This document shows, one piece after another, positions 43,905-52,056 of a stretch of DNA of 64,000 nucleotides. A program made the position numbers and the translations under genes. The notes beneath the pieces were generated by a model. The model was not told the DNA's origin. It did no database searches and saw nothing but the letters and a program-made list of their open reading frames with translations. Source of the stretch: UBA4292 sp964648695 (lineage in GTDB: Bacteria > Bacillota > Clostridia > Lachnospirales > Lachnospiraceae); assembly GCA_964648695.1 (NCBI GenBank), contig CAZYLH010000001.1:1-64000 (forward strand). The letters are read 5' to 3'. Each line of letters opens with the position of its first letter. Position 1 is the stretch's first letter.

Positions 43905-45122
43905 TCACTCTAACTTATTTATTTTAAGCACCTTAGCTTTAATATTTCCGTCAGCCACTCTCACACTTATAGTATCATCTAATGAAACCTGCTCCACGCT
44001 TACAAGCGGCTTATTCCCATCCGTCACTGCATAGACATATCCTCCGGTGAGGCGCTTTGTGGGTGATAGGCCTTCTAAGCGGCTTGTAAGAAGGATCAGG
44101 CGTTGGCGTTTAGAGCCCAAAAGATCCTTAAAGTTACGAACAAGGATCTCATAATTTCTGCTAAGACGGTCGCGTTTTAATAAGAGCTGATGCTTTGGGT
44201 GAAGCAAGCTTAATCTGCTCTCATAGCTTGAAAGCATATACCTTTTATTGTTAAGTATTTCTCCCATGCGCTGCGACAGGCGCATCTGATATTCGTTTAA
44301 GATATCAAGCACCGCCTTTAGGTCAAATACCGCCTGCTCCGCAGCAGCCGATGGCGTTGGAGCGCGAAGATCGGCAGCGTAATCACAGAGAGTGGTATCC
44401 GTCTCATGCCCAACAGCGCTTATCACAGGGGTGTCACAGTTATATACGGCGCGCACAACTATCTCCTCGTTAAACGCCCATAAATCCTCCATGGAGCCTC
44501 CGCCGCGTCCGACGATAATGCAGTCCACGCCAAGACTGTCAAGAATGGCAATCCCCTGCGCTATATCCTCCGCCGCTCCGTCCCCCTGCACCTTTGCAGG
44601 ACAGAGAATGAGCTGCACGAAAGGATTTCTTCTGCGGGACACATTTATGATATCATGTATCACCGCTCCGGTAGAGGCCGTCACTATACCTATCCTTTTT
44701 GCATACTTCGGAATTGGTTTTTTATGCGACTGGTCAAAAAGCCCCTCGTCTCCAAGACGCTTTTTTAGCGCCTCAAACTGCTCAAAAAGGTTTCCAAGGC
44801 CCTTCTCCTCTATCTCCTCCGCATAAAGTTGATAGGCTCCACTGCGCTCATAGACGCTGATGGAGCCGGTTACAACACATTTCATCCCGTTATGCAGACT
44901 GCATTTGAGGCCCTTTGTCTGTTTAAATCTGTACATCACAGCAGAAAGAGCGCCCTCCTCATCCTTCAATGAGAAATAGAGGTGCCCGCGCTGATCAAAT
45001 TTGCAGTTTGAGATCTCTCCTCCCACCGTAACGGATTTTAAGAGATAATCCTGATCAAACATTCTGTGGATGTATTTATTTATCTCGCTGACCGAAAAAA
45101 TACGCTTGTTTTTTGCGTTCAT
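43905..45122 (-). CDS. xseA: Exodeoxyribonuclease VII large subunit
   Basis: A 405-residue catalytic subunit. N-terminal OB fold (FSVSEINKYIHRMFDQDYLLKSVTVGGEISNCKFDQRGHLYFSLKD), catalytic domain with IGIVTASTGAVIHDI, VDCIIVGRGGGSMEDLWAFNEE, VISAVGHETDTTLCDYAADLRAPTPSAAAE, then a helical C-terminal region. It overlaps the nusB stop by 4 bp (ATGA), indicating coupled translation. Confidence 0.97.
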   Translation of the reverse strand: MNAKNKRIFSVSEINKYIHRMFDQDYLLKSVTVGGEISNCKFDQRGHLYFSLKDEEGALSAVMYRFKQTKGLKCSLHNGMKCVVTGSISVYERSGAYQLYAEEIEEKGLGNLFEQFEALKKRLGDEGLFDQSHKKPIPKYAKRIGIVTASTGAVIHDIINVSRRRNPFVQLILCPAKVQGDGAAEDIAQGIAILDSLGVDCIIVGRGGGSMEDLWAFNEEIVVRAVYNCDTPVISAVGHETDTTLCDYAADLRAPTPSAAAEQAVFDLKAVLDILNEYQMRLSQRMGEILNNKRYMLSSYESRLSLLHPKHQLLLKRDRLSRNYEILVRNFKDLLGSKRQRLILLTSRLEGLSPTKRLTGGYVYAVTDGNKPLVSVEQVSLDDTISVRVADGNIKAKVLKINKLE

Positions 45123-45520
45123 TTGACAATCCTTGCCAGCACGCCGTTCACGAAAGATGAGGAATTATCCCCTCCATAGATCTTCGCAAGCTCAACTGCC
45201 TCGTTGATGGCAACCCCTTTTGGTATTTGATTATCAAACAAGAGCTCATAGACGCCAAGGCGCAAAATAGTAAGATCCACCCGGCTCATGCGCTCTATTG
45301 ACCATTTGACTGCCTTTGAGGAAATGATGTCATCAATCTCAGAAAATTTTGACAAAATATCCTCCACCCTCTTAGAAATCTCCTGCCTGTCCGCTACGGT
45401 CAGCGGCGTATCAACGCTGTCTAAATAAAATTCAGTCTGCTCCGGCATCTCCTGGGGCGAATGATAGAATGAACGAAAGAGCACCTCAAAGGTACAGGTA
45501 CGCAATTCTCTGCGCTTCAT
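45119..45520 (-). CDS. nusB: Transcription antitermination factor NusB
   Basis: A 133-residue all-helical RNA-binding protein that joins the rRNA antitermination complex with NusE. MKRRELRTCTFEVLFRSFY, WSIERMSRVDLTILRLGVYELLF, IPKGVAINEAVELAKIYGGDNSSSFVNGVLARI are family hallmarks. An imperfect hairpin lies between asp23 and this gene. Confidence 0.95.
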   Translation of the reverse strand: MKRRELRTCTFEVLFRSFYHSPQEMPEQTEFYLDSVDTPLTVADRQEISKRVEDILSKFSEIDDIISSKAVKWSIERMSRVDLTILRLGVYELLFDNQIPKGVAINEAVELAKIYGGDNSSSFVNGVLARIVK

Positions 45521-45544
45521 AATGCAGCAACTCCTTATCTCACT

Positions 45545-45576
45545 AAAAGCTGCCGGTCTTATGGGGACCGACAGGC
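45545..45576 (-). terminator. Possible attenuating hairpin between asp23 and nusB
   Basis: On the minus strand CTGTCGGTC and GACCGGCAG pair over nine positions (one wobble), followed by a short TTTT. It is too weak for full termination, so partial read-through into nusB is likely. Confidence 0.45.
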
Positions 45577-45585
45577 TTTTTTGCT

Positions 45586-45918
45586 CTACTTTTCCAGGCC
45601 AATGATATTTATATGCACCCGTGATACGGTAAAGCCGGTCATATTCTCAATGGCAGTCTTCACCTTGTCCTGAACCTTCTGGCTTATATCCCTCGCACTG
45701 CATCCGTATTTGATATTGATGGAGAGCATGACGGAAACCTTTTTGTTGTGAATATTAAGGGAAACGCCCTTTGAAAGACTGCGCGCGCCAAGCCTTCCAA
45801 TCTGCTCATGGGTGAGATTTCCGGCCAATGACTCAACACCCTTGATCTCCGTAGCTGCAAGTCCGGCTACAACCGCGATCACGTCATCTGCAATTTTAAC
45901 CTCAGCAATATTTTCCAT
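45586..45918 (-). CDS. Asp23/Gls24-family envelope stress protein
   Basis: A 110-residue protein beginning MENIAEVKIADDVIAVVAGLAATEIKGVESL, with VMLSINIKYGCSARDISQKVQDKVKTAIENMTGFTVSRVHINI, the DUF322/Asp23 pattern. In staphylococci Asp23 is membrane-tethered and linked to envelope homeostasis; in Clostridia a copy routinely heads the nusB operon. The start at 45918 has AAGGAGG seven bases ahead. An in-frame ATG 84 bp upstream falls near the structured repeat and lacks a ribosome site. Confidence 0.9.
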   Translation of the reverse strand: MENIAEVKIADDVIAVVAGLAATEIKGVESLAGNLTHEQIGRLGARSLSKGVSLNIHNKKVSVMLSINIKYGCSARDISQKVQDKVKTAIENMTGFTVSRVHINIIGLEK

Positions 45919-45964
45919 GCAAGCCTCCTTATTTTTTGGCGGTGTTCTTTTAATGATATACAAA

Positions 45965-46130
45965 ATGATACAGGGATTGCTCCGCACTTTGTGCTCACGC
46001 AATCCTAAAACACCTCAAATCCGCTCATTTTTCTGTGAAAAATGGCTGCTTTTCGGTGTTTTTCGCTCCTCAGGTTCATAAATCTTCATGCAAGCATGAG
46101 ATTTATGAGCCTTCATCGCTTTTGTATCAT
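45965..46130 (-). repeat. Structured dispersed repeat, full copy (B), upstream of asp23
   Basis: A 166-nt element with ends ATGATACA/TGTATCAT (perfect 8-bp complement). Read on the minus strand it aligns with copy A along its length, including identical blocks over P3 (AGCGAAAAACACCG...) and over P4. In hairpin P2 two adjacent base pairs differ in both arms together (AU/AU in copy A, UC/GA here), and the P3 loop differs by one base. Confidence 0.85.
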
Positions 46131-46158
46131 ATTATACCAAATAACAGCGATATTTCAA
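46131..46158 (-). promoter_or_regulatory. Promoter of the asp23-recN operon
   Basis: On the minus strand TTGAAA (46153-46158), 16 bp, TATAAT (46131-46136). The -10 box directly abuts repeat copy B, so transcription would begin inside the element's terminal helix. Confidence 0.75.
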
Positions 46159-46183
46159 GCCGCGAAATCCGCCGGTATTTTAA

Positions 46184-47563
46184 TTACTTTGACAGATACT
46201 CATGGATCCCTCTAGCTCCTGCCTTTCCTGCCTCCATGGCTAAAATCACAGTAGCCGCGCCAGTCACCGCATCGCCGCCGGCAAAGACGCCTTTTTTTGT
46301 GGTCTGTCCGTTTGCCTCCTCTGCCACAATACACTTCCACTTATCGGTCTCTAAACCTTCCGTGGTAGAGGCTATCAGCGGGTTTGGTGAGGTTCCAAGT
46401 GACATAATAACGGTGTCAACGTCAAGAGTAAACTCACTGTCTTTCTTTACGATGGGTCTTCTTCTTCCAGATTCATCCGGCTCTCCAAGCTCCATCTCAA
46501 CACACTTAAGGCCGCAAACCCAGCCCTTCTCGTCCACCAGCACCTCAGTCGGATTGGTGAGAAGCTTAAACTCTACGCCCTCCTCCTTTGCATGGTGAAC
46601 CTCCTCCACTCTGGCGGGAAGCTCCTTCTCACTGCGCCGGTATACTATATAGGTCTCAGCCCCTAGGCGAAGCGCGGTTCTTGCAGCATCCATAGCTACA
46701 TTTCCGCCGCCGATAACAGCCACCTTCTTACCTGCGCTTATAGGCGTGTCATAGGAATCATCAAATGCCTTCATCAAATTATTTCTGGTAAGGTACTCAT
46801 TGGCTGAAAAAACTCCGTTAGCGTTTTCGCCCGGGATACCCATAAATTTCGGTAACCCTGCGCCCGAACCTATAAATACCGCCTCAAAGCCTTCCCCAAA
46901 GAGCTGGTCAATAGTCATGGACTTTCCAATCACCACATTGCACTCAATATTTACGCCAAGGCTTTTTACGTTTTCGATCTCCTGCATCACAACGGCGGAC
47001 TTAGGAAGACGAAATTCCGGAATGCCATATGTGAGCACTCCGCCCGGCTCATGAAGCGCCTCAAAAATAGTCACATCATAGCCAAACTTTGCAAGATCTC
47101 CTGCACATGTAAGACCGGCAGGACCCGAGCCTATAACAGCCACCTTCTTGCCGTTTTTAACTTCTGCCTTTTGCGGCAGGATATTATTCTCCTTTGCCCA
47201 GTCAGCCACATATCTCTCAAGCTTGCCGATGGAGATCGGATCCCCTTTGATGCCACGAATGCACTTTCCCTCGCACTGTGTCTCCTGCGGGCATACTCGG
47301 CCACAGATGGCAGGAAGCGCGGAAGCTTCGCTTATAACCTGATAAGCGGCAGCGATATCCCCCTCCTGAACCTTTCCTATAAATCCGGGGATATCTATAC
47401 CCACCGGACAGCCCTTTACACACTGTGGGTTCTTGCACTTAATGCAGCGGCCAGCTTCTAAAGATGCCTCATCAGCATCATATCCATAACAAACCTCTTC
47501 AAAATTTTTTGCACGCACCGCGGCGTCCTGTTCGCGAACCGGTACTTTCTTTAAAACGTCCAT
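46184..47563 (-). CDS. NADPH-binding flavoprotein, NfnB / glutamate synthase small-subunit type
   Basis: A 459-residue FAD/NAD(P) oxidoreductase. N-terminal Fe-S region (CIKCKNPQCVKGCPVGIDIPGFI, CGRVCPQETQCEGKCI), FAD site GSGPAGLTCAGDLAKFGYDVTIFEA, NADPH site VIGGGNVAMDAARTALRLGAE, C-terminal GVFAGGDAVTGAATVILAMEAGK. In Clostridia this protein pairs with the product of the neighbouring gene as NfnAB, the electron-bifurcating NADH-dependent ferredoxin:NADP+ oxidoreductase that supplies NADPH. It follows nfnA by 32 bp. A sulfide dehydrogenase (SudA) name is used for the same type; no large glutamate synthase gene is present. Confidence 0.88.
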   Translation of the reverse strand: MDVLKKVPVREQDAAVRAKNFEEVCYGYDADEASLEAGRCIKCKNPQCVKGCPVGIDIPGFIGKVQEGDIAAAYQVISEASALPAICGRVCPQETQCEGKCIRGIKGDPISIGKLERYVADWAKENNILPQKAEVKNGKKVAVIGSGPAGLTCAGDLAKFGYDVTIFEALHEPGGVLTYGIPEFRLPKSAVVMQEIENVKSLGVNIECNVVIGKSMTIDQLFGEGFEAVFIGSGAGLPKFMGIPGENANGVFSANEYLTRNNLMKAFDDSYDTPISAGKKVAVIGGGNVAMDAARTALRLGAETYIVYRRSEKELPARVEEVHHAKEEGVEFKLLTNPTEVLVDEKGWVCGLKCVEMELGEPDESGRRRPIVKKDSEFTLDVDTVIMSLGTSPNPLIASTTEGLETDKWKCIVAEEANGQTTKKGVFAGGDAVTGAATVILAMEAGKAGARGIHEYLSK

Positions 47564-47595
47564 CTCGACTCCTTTATCTACTCCATATATAAGAT

Positions 47596-48477
47596 TTAAC
47601 CTTCACACTGACCACAGCCACCGTGATGGGTGTCGCCCTCGGTAAGCCTTAACATGGCACGACCCTCCTCGGTCTTATACGTCTGCTGACGCGTCATAGC
47701 CTCGTCAAAGTTTACCAGATGACCGTCAAACTCCGGCCCGTCAACACAGGCAAATTTAATCTCATCTCCAACCGTTAAGCGGCAGGCTCCGCACATGCCG
47801 GTGCCGTCCACCATGATTGGGTTCATGCTGACAATGGTGGGAAGAGCCAGCTTTTTTGTCAGCAGACATGTAAATTTCATCATGATAACCGGTCCGATGC
47901 AGACGCAGATGTCATACTTTTTCCCCTCGGCATATAAATCCTCTATCACTTTGGTGACCATACCGCTTCTTCCATAGCTTCCATCATCCGTGGTGATGAT
48001 AAGATTTTTCGCAACCTTTCGCATATCATCCTCAAGGATAACCAGTTCCTTTGTTCTTGCACCTATGATAACATCCACATCAACGTCGTGCTCCTTCATC
48101 CACTTCACCTGCGGATAAATGGGAGCCGCGCCCACACCGCCGCCGACAAAGAGAATCTTCATCTTCTTTAGCTCACCTAAAGGCTTATTTATAAGCTCTG
48201 AGGCACAGCCAAGAGGCCCCACAAAATCCTGGAAATAATCTCCCGCCTTAAGCTTAAGCATCTTATGAGTGGATGCGCCCACCGCCTGCAAGACGATAGT
48301 CACTGTACCCGCCTCTCTATCATAATCACAGATTGTAAGGGGAATTCTCTCACCCTTTTCATCCATCTTTACGATGACAAACTGGCCCGGATTACAATAC
48401 TTAGCGACTCTTGGAGCCTCAACCACCATCAAAGCGGTTATATCTGTCAACAGCTCTGCCTGTAAAATCTTATACAT
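47596..48477 (-). CDS. FAD/NAD-binding [2Fe-2S] subunit, NfnA type
   Basis: A 293-residue protein of the ferredoxin-NADP reductase/dihydroorotate dehydrogenase electron-transfer fold. FAD segment RIPLTICDYDREAGTV, nucleotide-binding ILFVGGGVGAAPIYPQVKWMKEHDVDVDVIIGARTKE, YGRSGMVTKVIEDL, and the C-terminal cluster ligands MVDGTGMCGACRLTV...FACVDGPEF. It would take NADH electrons in the NfnAB complex with the next gene. An unusual tail, GDTHHGGCGQCEG, adds two Cys and two His. Confidence 0.88.
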   Translation of the reverse strand: MYKILQAELLTDITALMVVEAPRVAKYCNPGQFVIVKMDEKGERIPLTICDYDREAGTVTIVLQAVGASTHKMLKLKAGDYFQDFVGPLGCASELINKPLGELKKMKILFVGGGVGAAPIYPQVKWMKEHDVDVDVIIGARTKELVILEDDMRKVAKNLIITTDDGSYGRSGMVTKVIEDLYAEGKKYDICVCIGPVIMMKFTCLLTKKLALPTIVSMNPIMVDGTGMCGACRLTVGDEIKFACVDGPEFDGHLVNFDEAMTRQQTYKTEEGRAMLRLTEGDTHHGGCGQCEG

Positions 48478-48535
48478 ATCTACTCCTTTGTTTTTACGCC
48501 AAAGGCGCTAAATTTAAGCTTTATTTTTTGCCAAA

Positions 48536-50008
48536 TTAAGCCAGCTCACTAAACAGGTCTTTTACAGCCGGATAAATCTTTTTAAACTTCTGATAGGAAA
48601 CTTCATATTTTTCTACAAGCTCCGGCTCTGGCTCTACAGTGTCAACAATCTTTATCAGCTTATCGCATGCCTCCTTGACGGACGAATACTCACCGCAGGC
48701 AACCGCAGCAAGTATTGCCGCACCGTACCCAGGGCCTTCTTCAGTCTCTATAACATCCACCTTCAGATTCAGCACATTTGCGATAATCTTCTTCCACAGC
48801 GGACTCTTCGCTCCTCCCCCGCAGATCTTTGTTCTCTTTATGTCAATGCCAAGCGATCTGGCAACCTCCAAAGAATCCCGAAGCGCAAAGGCAACTCCCT
48901 CCAAAACAGCCTGAATCATATCCGCCCTGGTAGAGTCCATAGTCATGCCTATAAAGGTCGCTCTGGCGTTTGGATCATTATGGGGTGAGCGCTCACCCAT
49001 CAGGTAGGGCAAAAAGTAAACATGGTTTTCTCCAAGTTCCGTAATCTTCTCCTGCTCTTTTCCGTATTCCTTCGTTCCGATGATATCATCCATCCACCAC
49101 TTGTTGCACGAAGCAGCGCTTAACATACATCCCATCAGATGGTAGTTGCCGTCCGCATGTGCAAAGGCATGCAGGGCATTGTTCTCATCCACGCCAAAGT
49201 GCTCGCTTGAGATAAATATGGTGCCGCTGGTTCCGAGGGATATATTGCACATCCCCTCTCCCACGGTTCCTGTTCCCACTGCTGCCGCCGCATTGTCTCC
49301 GGCGCCTGCCACTATCTTTACGGTCTCAGGTAAACCAAGCTCTCCTGCCACGTCCGGTAGGAGCGTTCCAACAGTCTCGTAGCTTTCAAAGATTTTTGCC
49401 ATCTGATCCTCTGAGACACCGCAGATATCAAGCATTTCTTTTGACCAGCACTTGTTCTTCACATCAAAAAGGAGCATACCGGACGCGTCCGATACATCCG
49501 TGCAGTGTACGCCTGACAGCTTATAGGCGATGTAATCCTTTGGAAGCATGATCTTTTTGATGCGCGAAAAATTTTCCGGCTCCTTGTTCTTAACCCATAA
49601 GATCTTTGGGGCTGTAAAGCCTGTAAAGGAAATGTTCGCGGTGTATTCAGAAAGAGTCTTTTTTCCTATCACATTGTTTAAATAGTCGCACTCCTCATAG
49701 GTACGGCCGTCATTCCAGAGGATAGCCGGGCGAATAACCTCATCGTTTTCATCAAGTATCACCAGACCATGCATCTGTCCGCCAAAGCTTATTGCGCCAA
49801 CCTGGCTCTTATCATACCCTTTAGTCAGCTCCTTTATACCGCTTATAACTGCGCTGTACCAGTCCTCCGGGTGCTGTTCAGACCAGCCCGGATGGGGAAA
49901 GTACAGAGGATATTCCTTTGAAACAATGTTTAGTATAGTTCCGTCAGCCCCCATCAGCAAAAGCTTTACCGCAGAGGTCCCTAAATCCACTCCAATGTAA
50001 TACATCAC
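48536..50008 (-). CDS. xylB: Xylulokinase
   Basis: A 490-residue FGGY-family kinase phosphorylating D-xylulose into the pentose phosphate pathway. MYYIGVDLGTSAVKLLLM (ATP site), ISFGGQMHGLVILD, TDVSDASGMLLFDV with the substrate Asp of xylulokinases, and GGGAKSPLWKKIIANVL. It has its own promoter, and no xylA isomerase is adjacent. The following nfn genes are read in the same direction 58 bp on. Another pentulose cannot be excluded from sequence alone. Confidence 0.92.
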   Translation of the reverse strand: MMYYIGVDLGTSAVKLLLMGADGTILNIVSKEYPLYFPHPGWSEQHPEDWYSAVISGIKELTKGYDKSQVGAISFGGQMHGLVILDENDEVIRPAILWNDGRTYEECDYLNNVIGKKTLSEYTANISFTGFTAPKILWVKNKEPENFSRIKKIMLPKDYIAYKLSGVHCTDVSDASGMLLFDVKNKCWSKEMLDICGVSEDQMAKIFESYETVGTLLPDVAGELGLPETVKIVAGAGDNAAAAVGTGTVGEGMCNISLGTSGTIFISSEHFGVDENNALHAFAHADGNYHLMGCMLSAASCNKWWMDDIIGTKEYGKEQEKITELGENHVYFLPYLMGERSPHNDPNARATFIGMTMDSTRADMIQAVLEGVAFALRDSLEVARSLGIDIKRTKICGGGAKSPLWKKIIANVLNLKVDVIETEEGPGYGAAILAAVACGEYSSVKEACDKLIKIVDTVEPEPELVEKYEVSYQKFKKIYPAVKDLFSELA

Positions 50009-50055
50009 ATTCTCCTTTTGGCTTCCTTATTACCCGTCTCGGGCGCACTGCCAAG

Positions 50056-50084
50056 ATTATACCATAACGGGTGTATAATCTCAA
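50056..50084 (-). promoter_or_regulatory. xylB promoter
   Basis: On the minus strand TTGAGA (50079-50084), 17 bp, TATAAT (50056-50061). Confidence 0.8.
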
Positions 50085-50111
50085 TGTTTTTTTTCGCATC
50101 GCCCAACTCCA

Positions 50112-50140
50112 TGGACAAAAGAGATTTTTTTATGTATACT
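50112..50140 (+). promoter_or_regulatory. rqcH promoter
   Basis: TGGACA (50112-50117), 17 bp, TATACT (50135-50140), divergent from xylB. Confidence 0.7.
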
Positions 50141-50165
50141 GTCGTGCAGAAACGGAGGTATCTAA

Positions 50166-51911
50166 ATGGCTTTTGATGGAATAGTTGTAGCCGCTTTAGC
50201 GGATGAATTTGACAAGGCCCTAACCGGCGGCAAGATCGCAAAAATTGCGCAACCCGAGGCAGATGAGCTTCTTTTGACCATAAAAAATAAGGGGGAGACA
50301 AAAAGGCTCCTTATAAGCGCCAGCGCCTCCCTGCCCTTTTTCTATTTAACGACGGAAAACAAACCCAGTCCTGCCACCGCGCCCGTCTTTTGCATGATGC
50401 TAAGAAAGCATATCGCAAACGGACGAATTGTCTCAATCTCACAACTCGGACTTGAGCGCATTCTGATAATTGAGATAGAGCATTTAAACGAGATGGGTGA
50501 TCTTTGTAAGAAAAAACTGATAACCGAGATTATGGGAAAGCATTCAAATATCATTTTTTGTGATGAGGATAACCATATCCTTGATAGCATCAAGCATATC
50601 TCTGCCAATATCAGCTCGCTCAGAGAGGTTCTTCCCGGAAAAACCTGGTTTTTCCCCGAGGAGCTTACAAAGAAAAATCCGCTGATAACGGATGAGGAAG
50701 AATTTATCAGAGCCATCCTCTCAAAGCCGCAGCCGCTTTCAAAGGCAATCTATACCACCTTTGCCGGATTAAGTCCGCTCACAGCTCAGGAGCTTATTTT
50801 TAGAAGCGGCCTTGACGCTTCATTTCCGGCAAATTCTTTATCAGAAACCGAGGGAGAACATCTGGCCCATCAGTTTACTCTCATGATGGACGATGTAAAA
50901 AACAAAGCTTTTAAGCCAAACATCGTCTACGAAAACGGTGCGCCAAGGGAGTTTTCAGCCATCGCCTTAAGCGTGTTTAATGAGGAAACCATAACTTCCC
51001 CATCTATCAGCGCTGTTGCCCTGCAGTTTTACGCCGAAAAAAGCGCCATCACCAGAATGAAGGCAAAATCTGCTGATCTAAGAAAAATCATCCACACTCT
51101 CCTAGAGAGAAATGTAAAGAAGCTTGATATACAGTCAAAGCAGCTAAAGGATACTGAAAAAAGAGATCAGTACAAGCTTTACGGAGAACTCTTAAGCGCA
51201 TACGGGTATAATCTCCCAGATGGCTCTAAGGAGGCGACGGTTCACAACTACTATGATGATACCGATATCATCATTCCTCTTGACCCAGACATCACCCCAA
51301 TCGAAAACGCAAAGCGCTATTACAATAAATATGCAAAGGCCAAGAGAATGTATGAGGCAACCACTGTCCAGATTGCACAAACCAAAGATGAAATTGCCCA
51401 CTTAGAATCCATTGATATGGCGCTTTCAATCGCAGCGGATGAAAATGACCTGCGCGTTATCAGAATGGAGATGCAGCAGTTTGGATATATAAAAAAGCAT
51501 TCTAAGGGGCAAAAAAAGGGCGAAAAACAGCCAAAGGCAGGTTTACCCTATCATTATCAGACGCCGGACGGCTTTAACCTCTATGTCGGACGGAATAATT
51601 ACCAGAACGATGAGCTGACATTTAACTTTGCCGACGGCAAAGACTTCTGGTTTCATTCAAAGGGTATTCCGGGCTCACATGTTATACTAAAGGCGGACGG
51701 CAGGGATATTCCGGACCATGTGTATGAGCTTGCCGGAAATCTGGCGGCATACTACTCAAGCGGCAGAAATAGCGATAAGGTTGAGATCGATTACATCCAA
51801 AAAAAGCATGTAAAAAAATCCCCCGGGAAAAAACCGGGCTTTGTCATCTATCACACTAATTACTCTCTTATGGCAAAGCCTTCGCTTGAGGAACTGACAA
51901 AGATTGACTAA
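50166..51911 (+). CDS. rqcH: RqcH/NEMF-family ribosome quality control factor (fibronectin-binding-type, NFACT)
   Basis: A 581-residue Rqc2 homologue that recruits tRNA-Ala to stalled 50S subunits to add C-terminal alanine tails. MAFDGIVVAALADEFDKALTGGKIAKIAQPEADELLLTI is the NFACT-N start, a central helical/coiled-coil region runs about 250-420, and NFACT-R near residue 500 has FNFADGKDFWFHSKGIPGSHVIL and YYSSGRNSDKVEIDY. ACGGAGG precedes the start. Older annotation calls it fibronectin-binding protein; a cytoplasmic role is better supported because no signal peptide is present. Confidence 0.95.
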   Translation: MAFDGIVVAALADEFDKALTGGKIAKIAQPEADELLLTIKNKGETKRLLISASASLPFFYLTTENKPSPATAPVFCMMLRKHIANGRIVSISQLGLERILIIEIEHLNEMGDLCKKKLITEIMGKHSNIIFCDEDNHILDSIKHISANISSLREVLPGKTWFFPEELTKKNPLITDEEEFIRAILSKPQPLSKAIYTTFAGLSPLTAQELIFRSGLDASFPANSLSETEGEHLAHQFTLMMDDVKNKAFKPNIVYENGAPREFSAIALSVFNEETITSPSISAVALQFYAEKSAITRMKAKSADLRKIIHTLLERNVKKLDIQSKQLKDTEKRDQYKLYGELLSAYGYNLPDGSKEATVHNYYDDTDIIIPLDPDITPIENAKRYYNKYAKAKRMYEATTVQIAQTKDEIAHLESIDMALSIAADENDLRVIRMEMQQFGYIKKHSKGQKKGEKQPKAGLPYHYQTPDGFNLYVGRNNYQNDELTFNFADGKDFWFHSKGIPGSHVILKADGRDIPDHVYELAGNLAAYYSSGRNSDKVEIDYIQKKHVKKSPGKKPGFVIYHTNYSLMAKPSLEELTKID

Positions 51912-51915
51912 GCTG

Positions 51916-51958
51916 TTTAGGACTGAGAGAACACAAAGCGAAAAAGCAATCCGTATTG
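51916..51958 (+). repeat. Decayed 3' fragment of the structured repeat (D)
   Basis: TTTAGGA, CACAAAG and CAATCCGT align in order with the last 42 bases of copy A, with about eight substitutions and one inserted base. The P4 pairing is lost. It begins 5 bp after the rqcH stop. A small GGGTAA/TTACCC hairpin follows at 51958-51972. Confidence 0.6.
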
Positions 51959-51985
51959 GGTAATATTTACCCCACAACTAAATTT

Positions 51986-52021
51986 GGACGGGCAAGCTGT
52001 TTTACTTGTCCGTCCGTTTTT
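51986..52021 (+). terminator. rqcH terminator
   Basis: GGACGGGCAAG (51986-51996) pairs with CTTGTCCGTCC (52005-52015), one wobble, followed by GTTTTT. Confidence 0.88.
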
Positions 52022-52056
52022 CTGTGCAAAAATTTACTATTCTGGAATTTTTAAGC

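Noticed and set aside
50005..50301. Minus-strand open frame of 98 codons between xylB and rqcH
   Set aside because: It is antisense to the start of rqcH and covers both promoters, with no recognisable domain or ribosome site.
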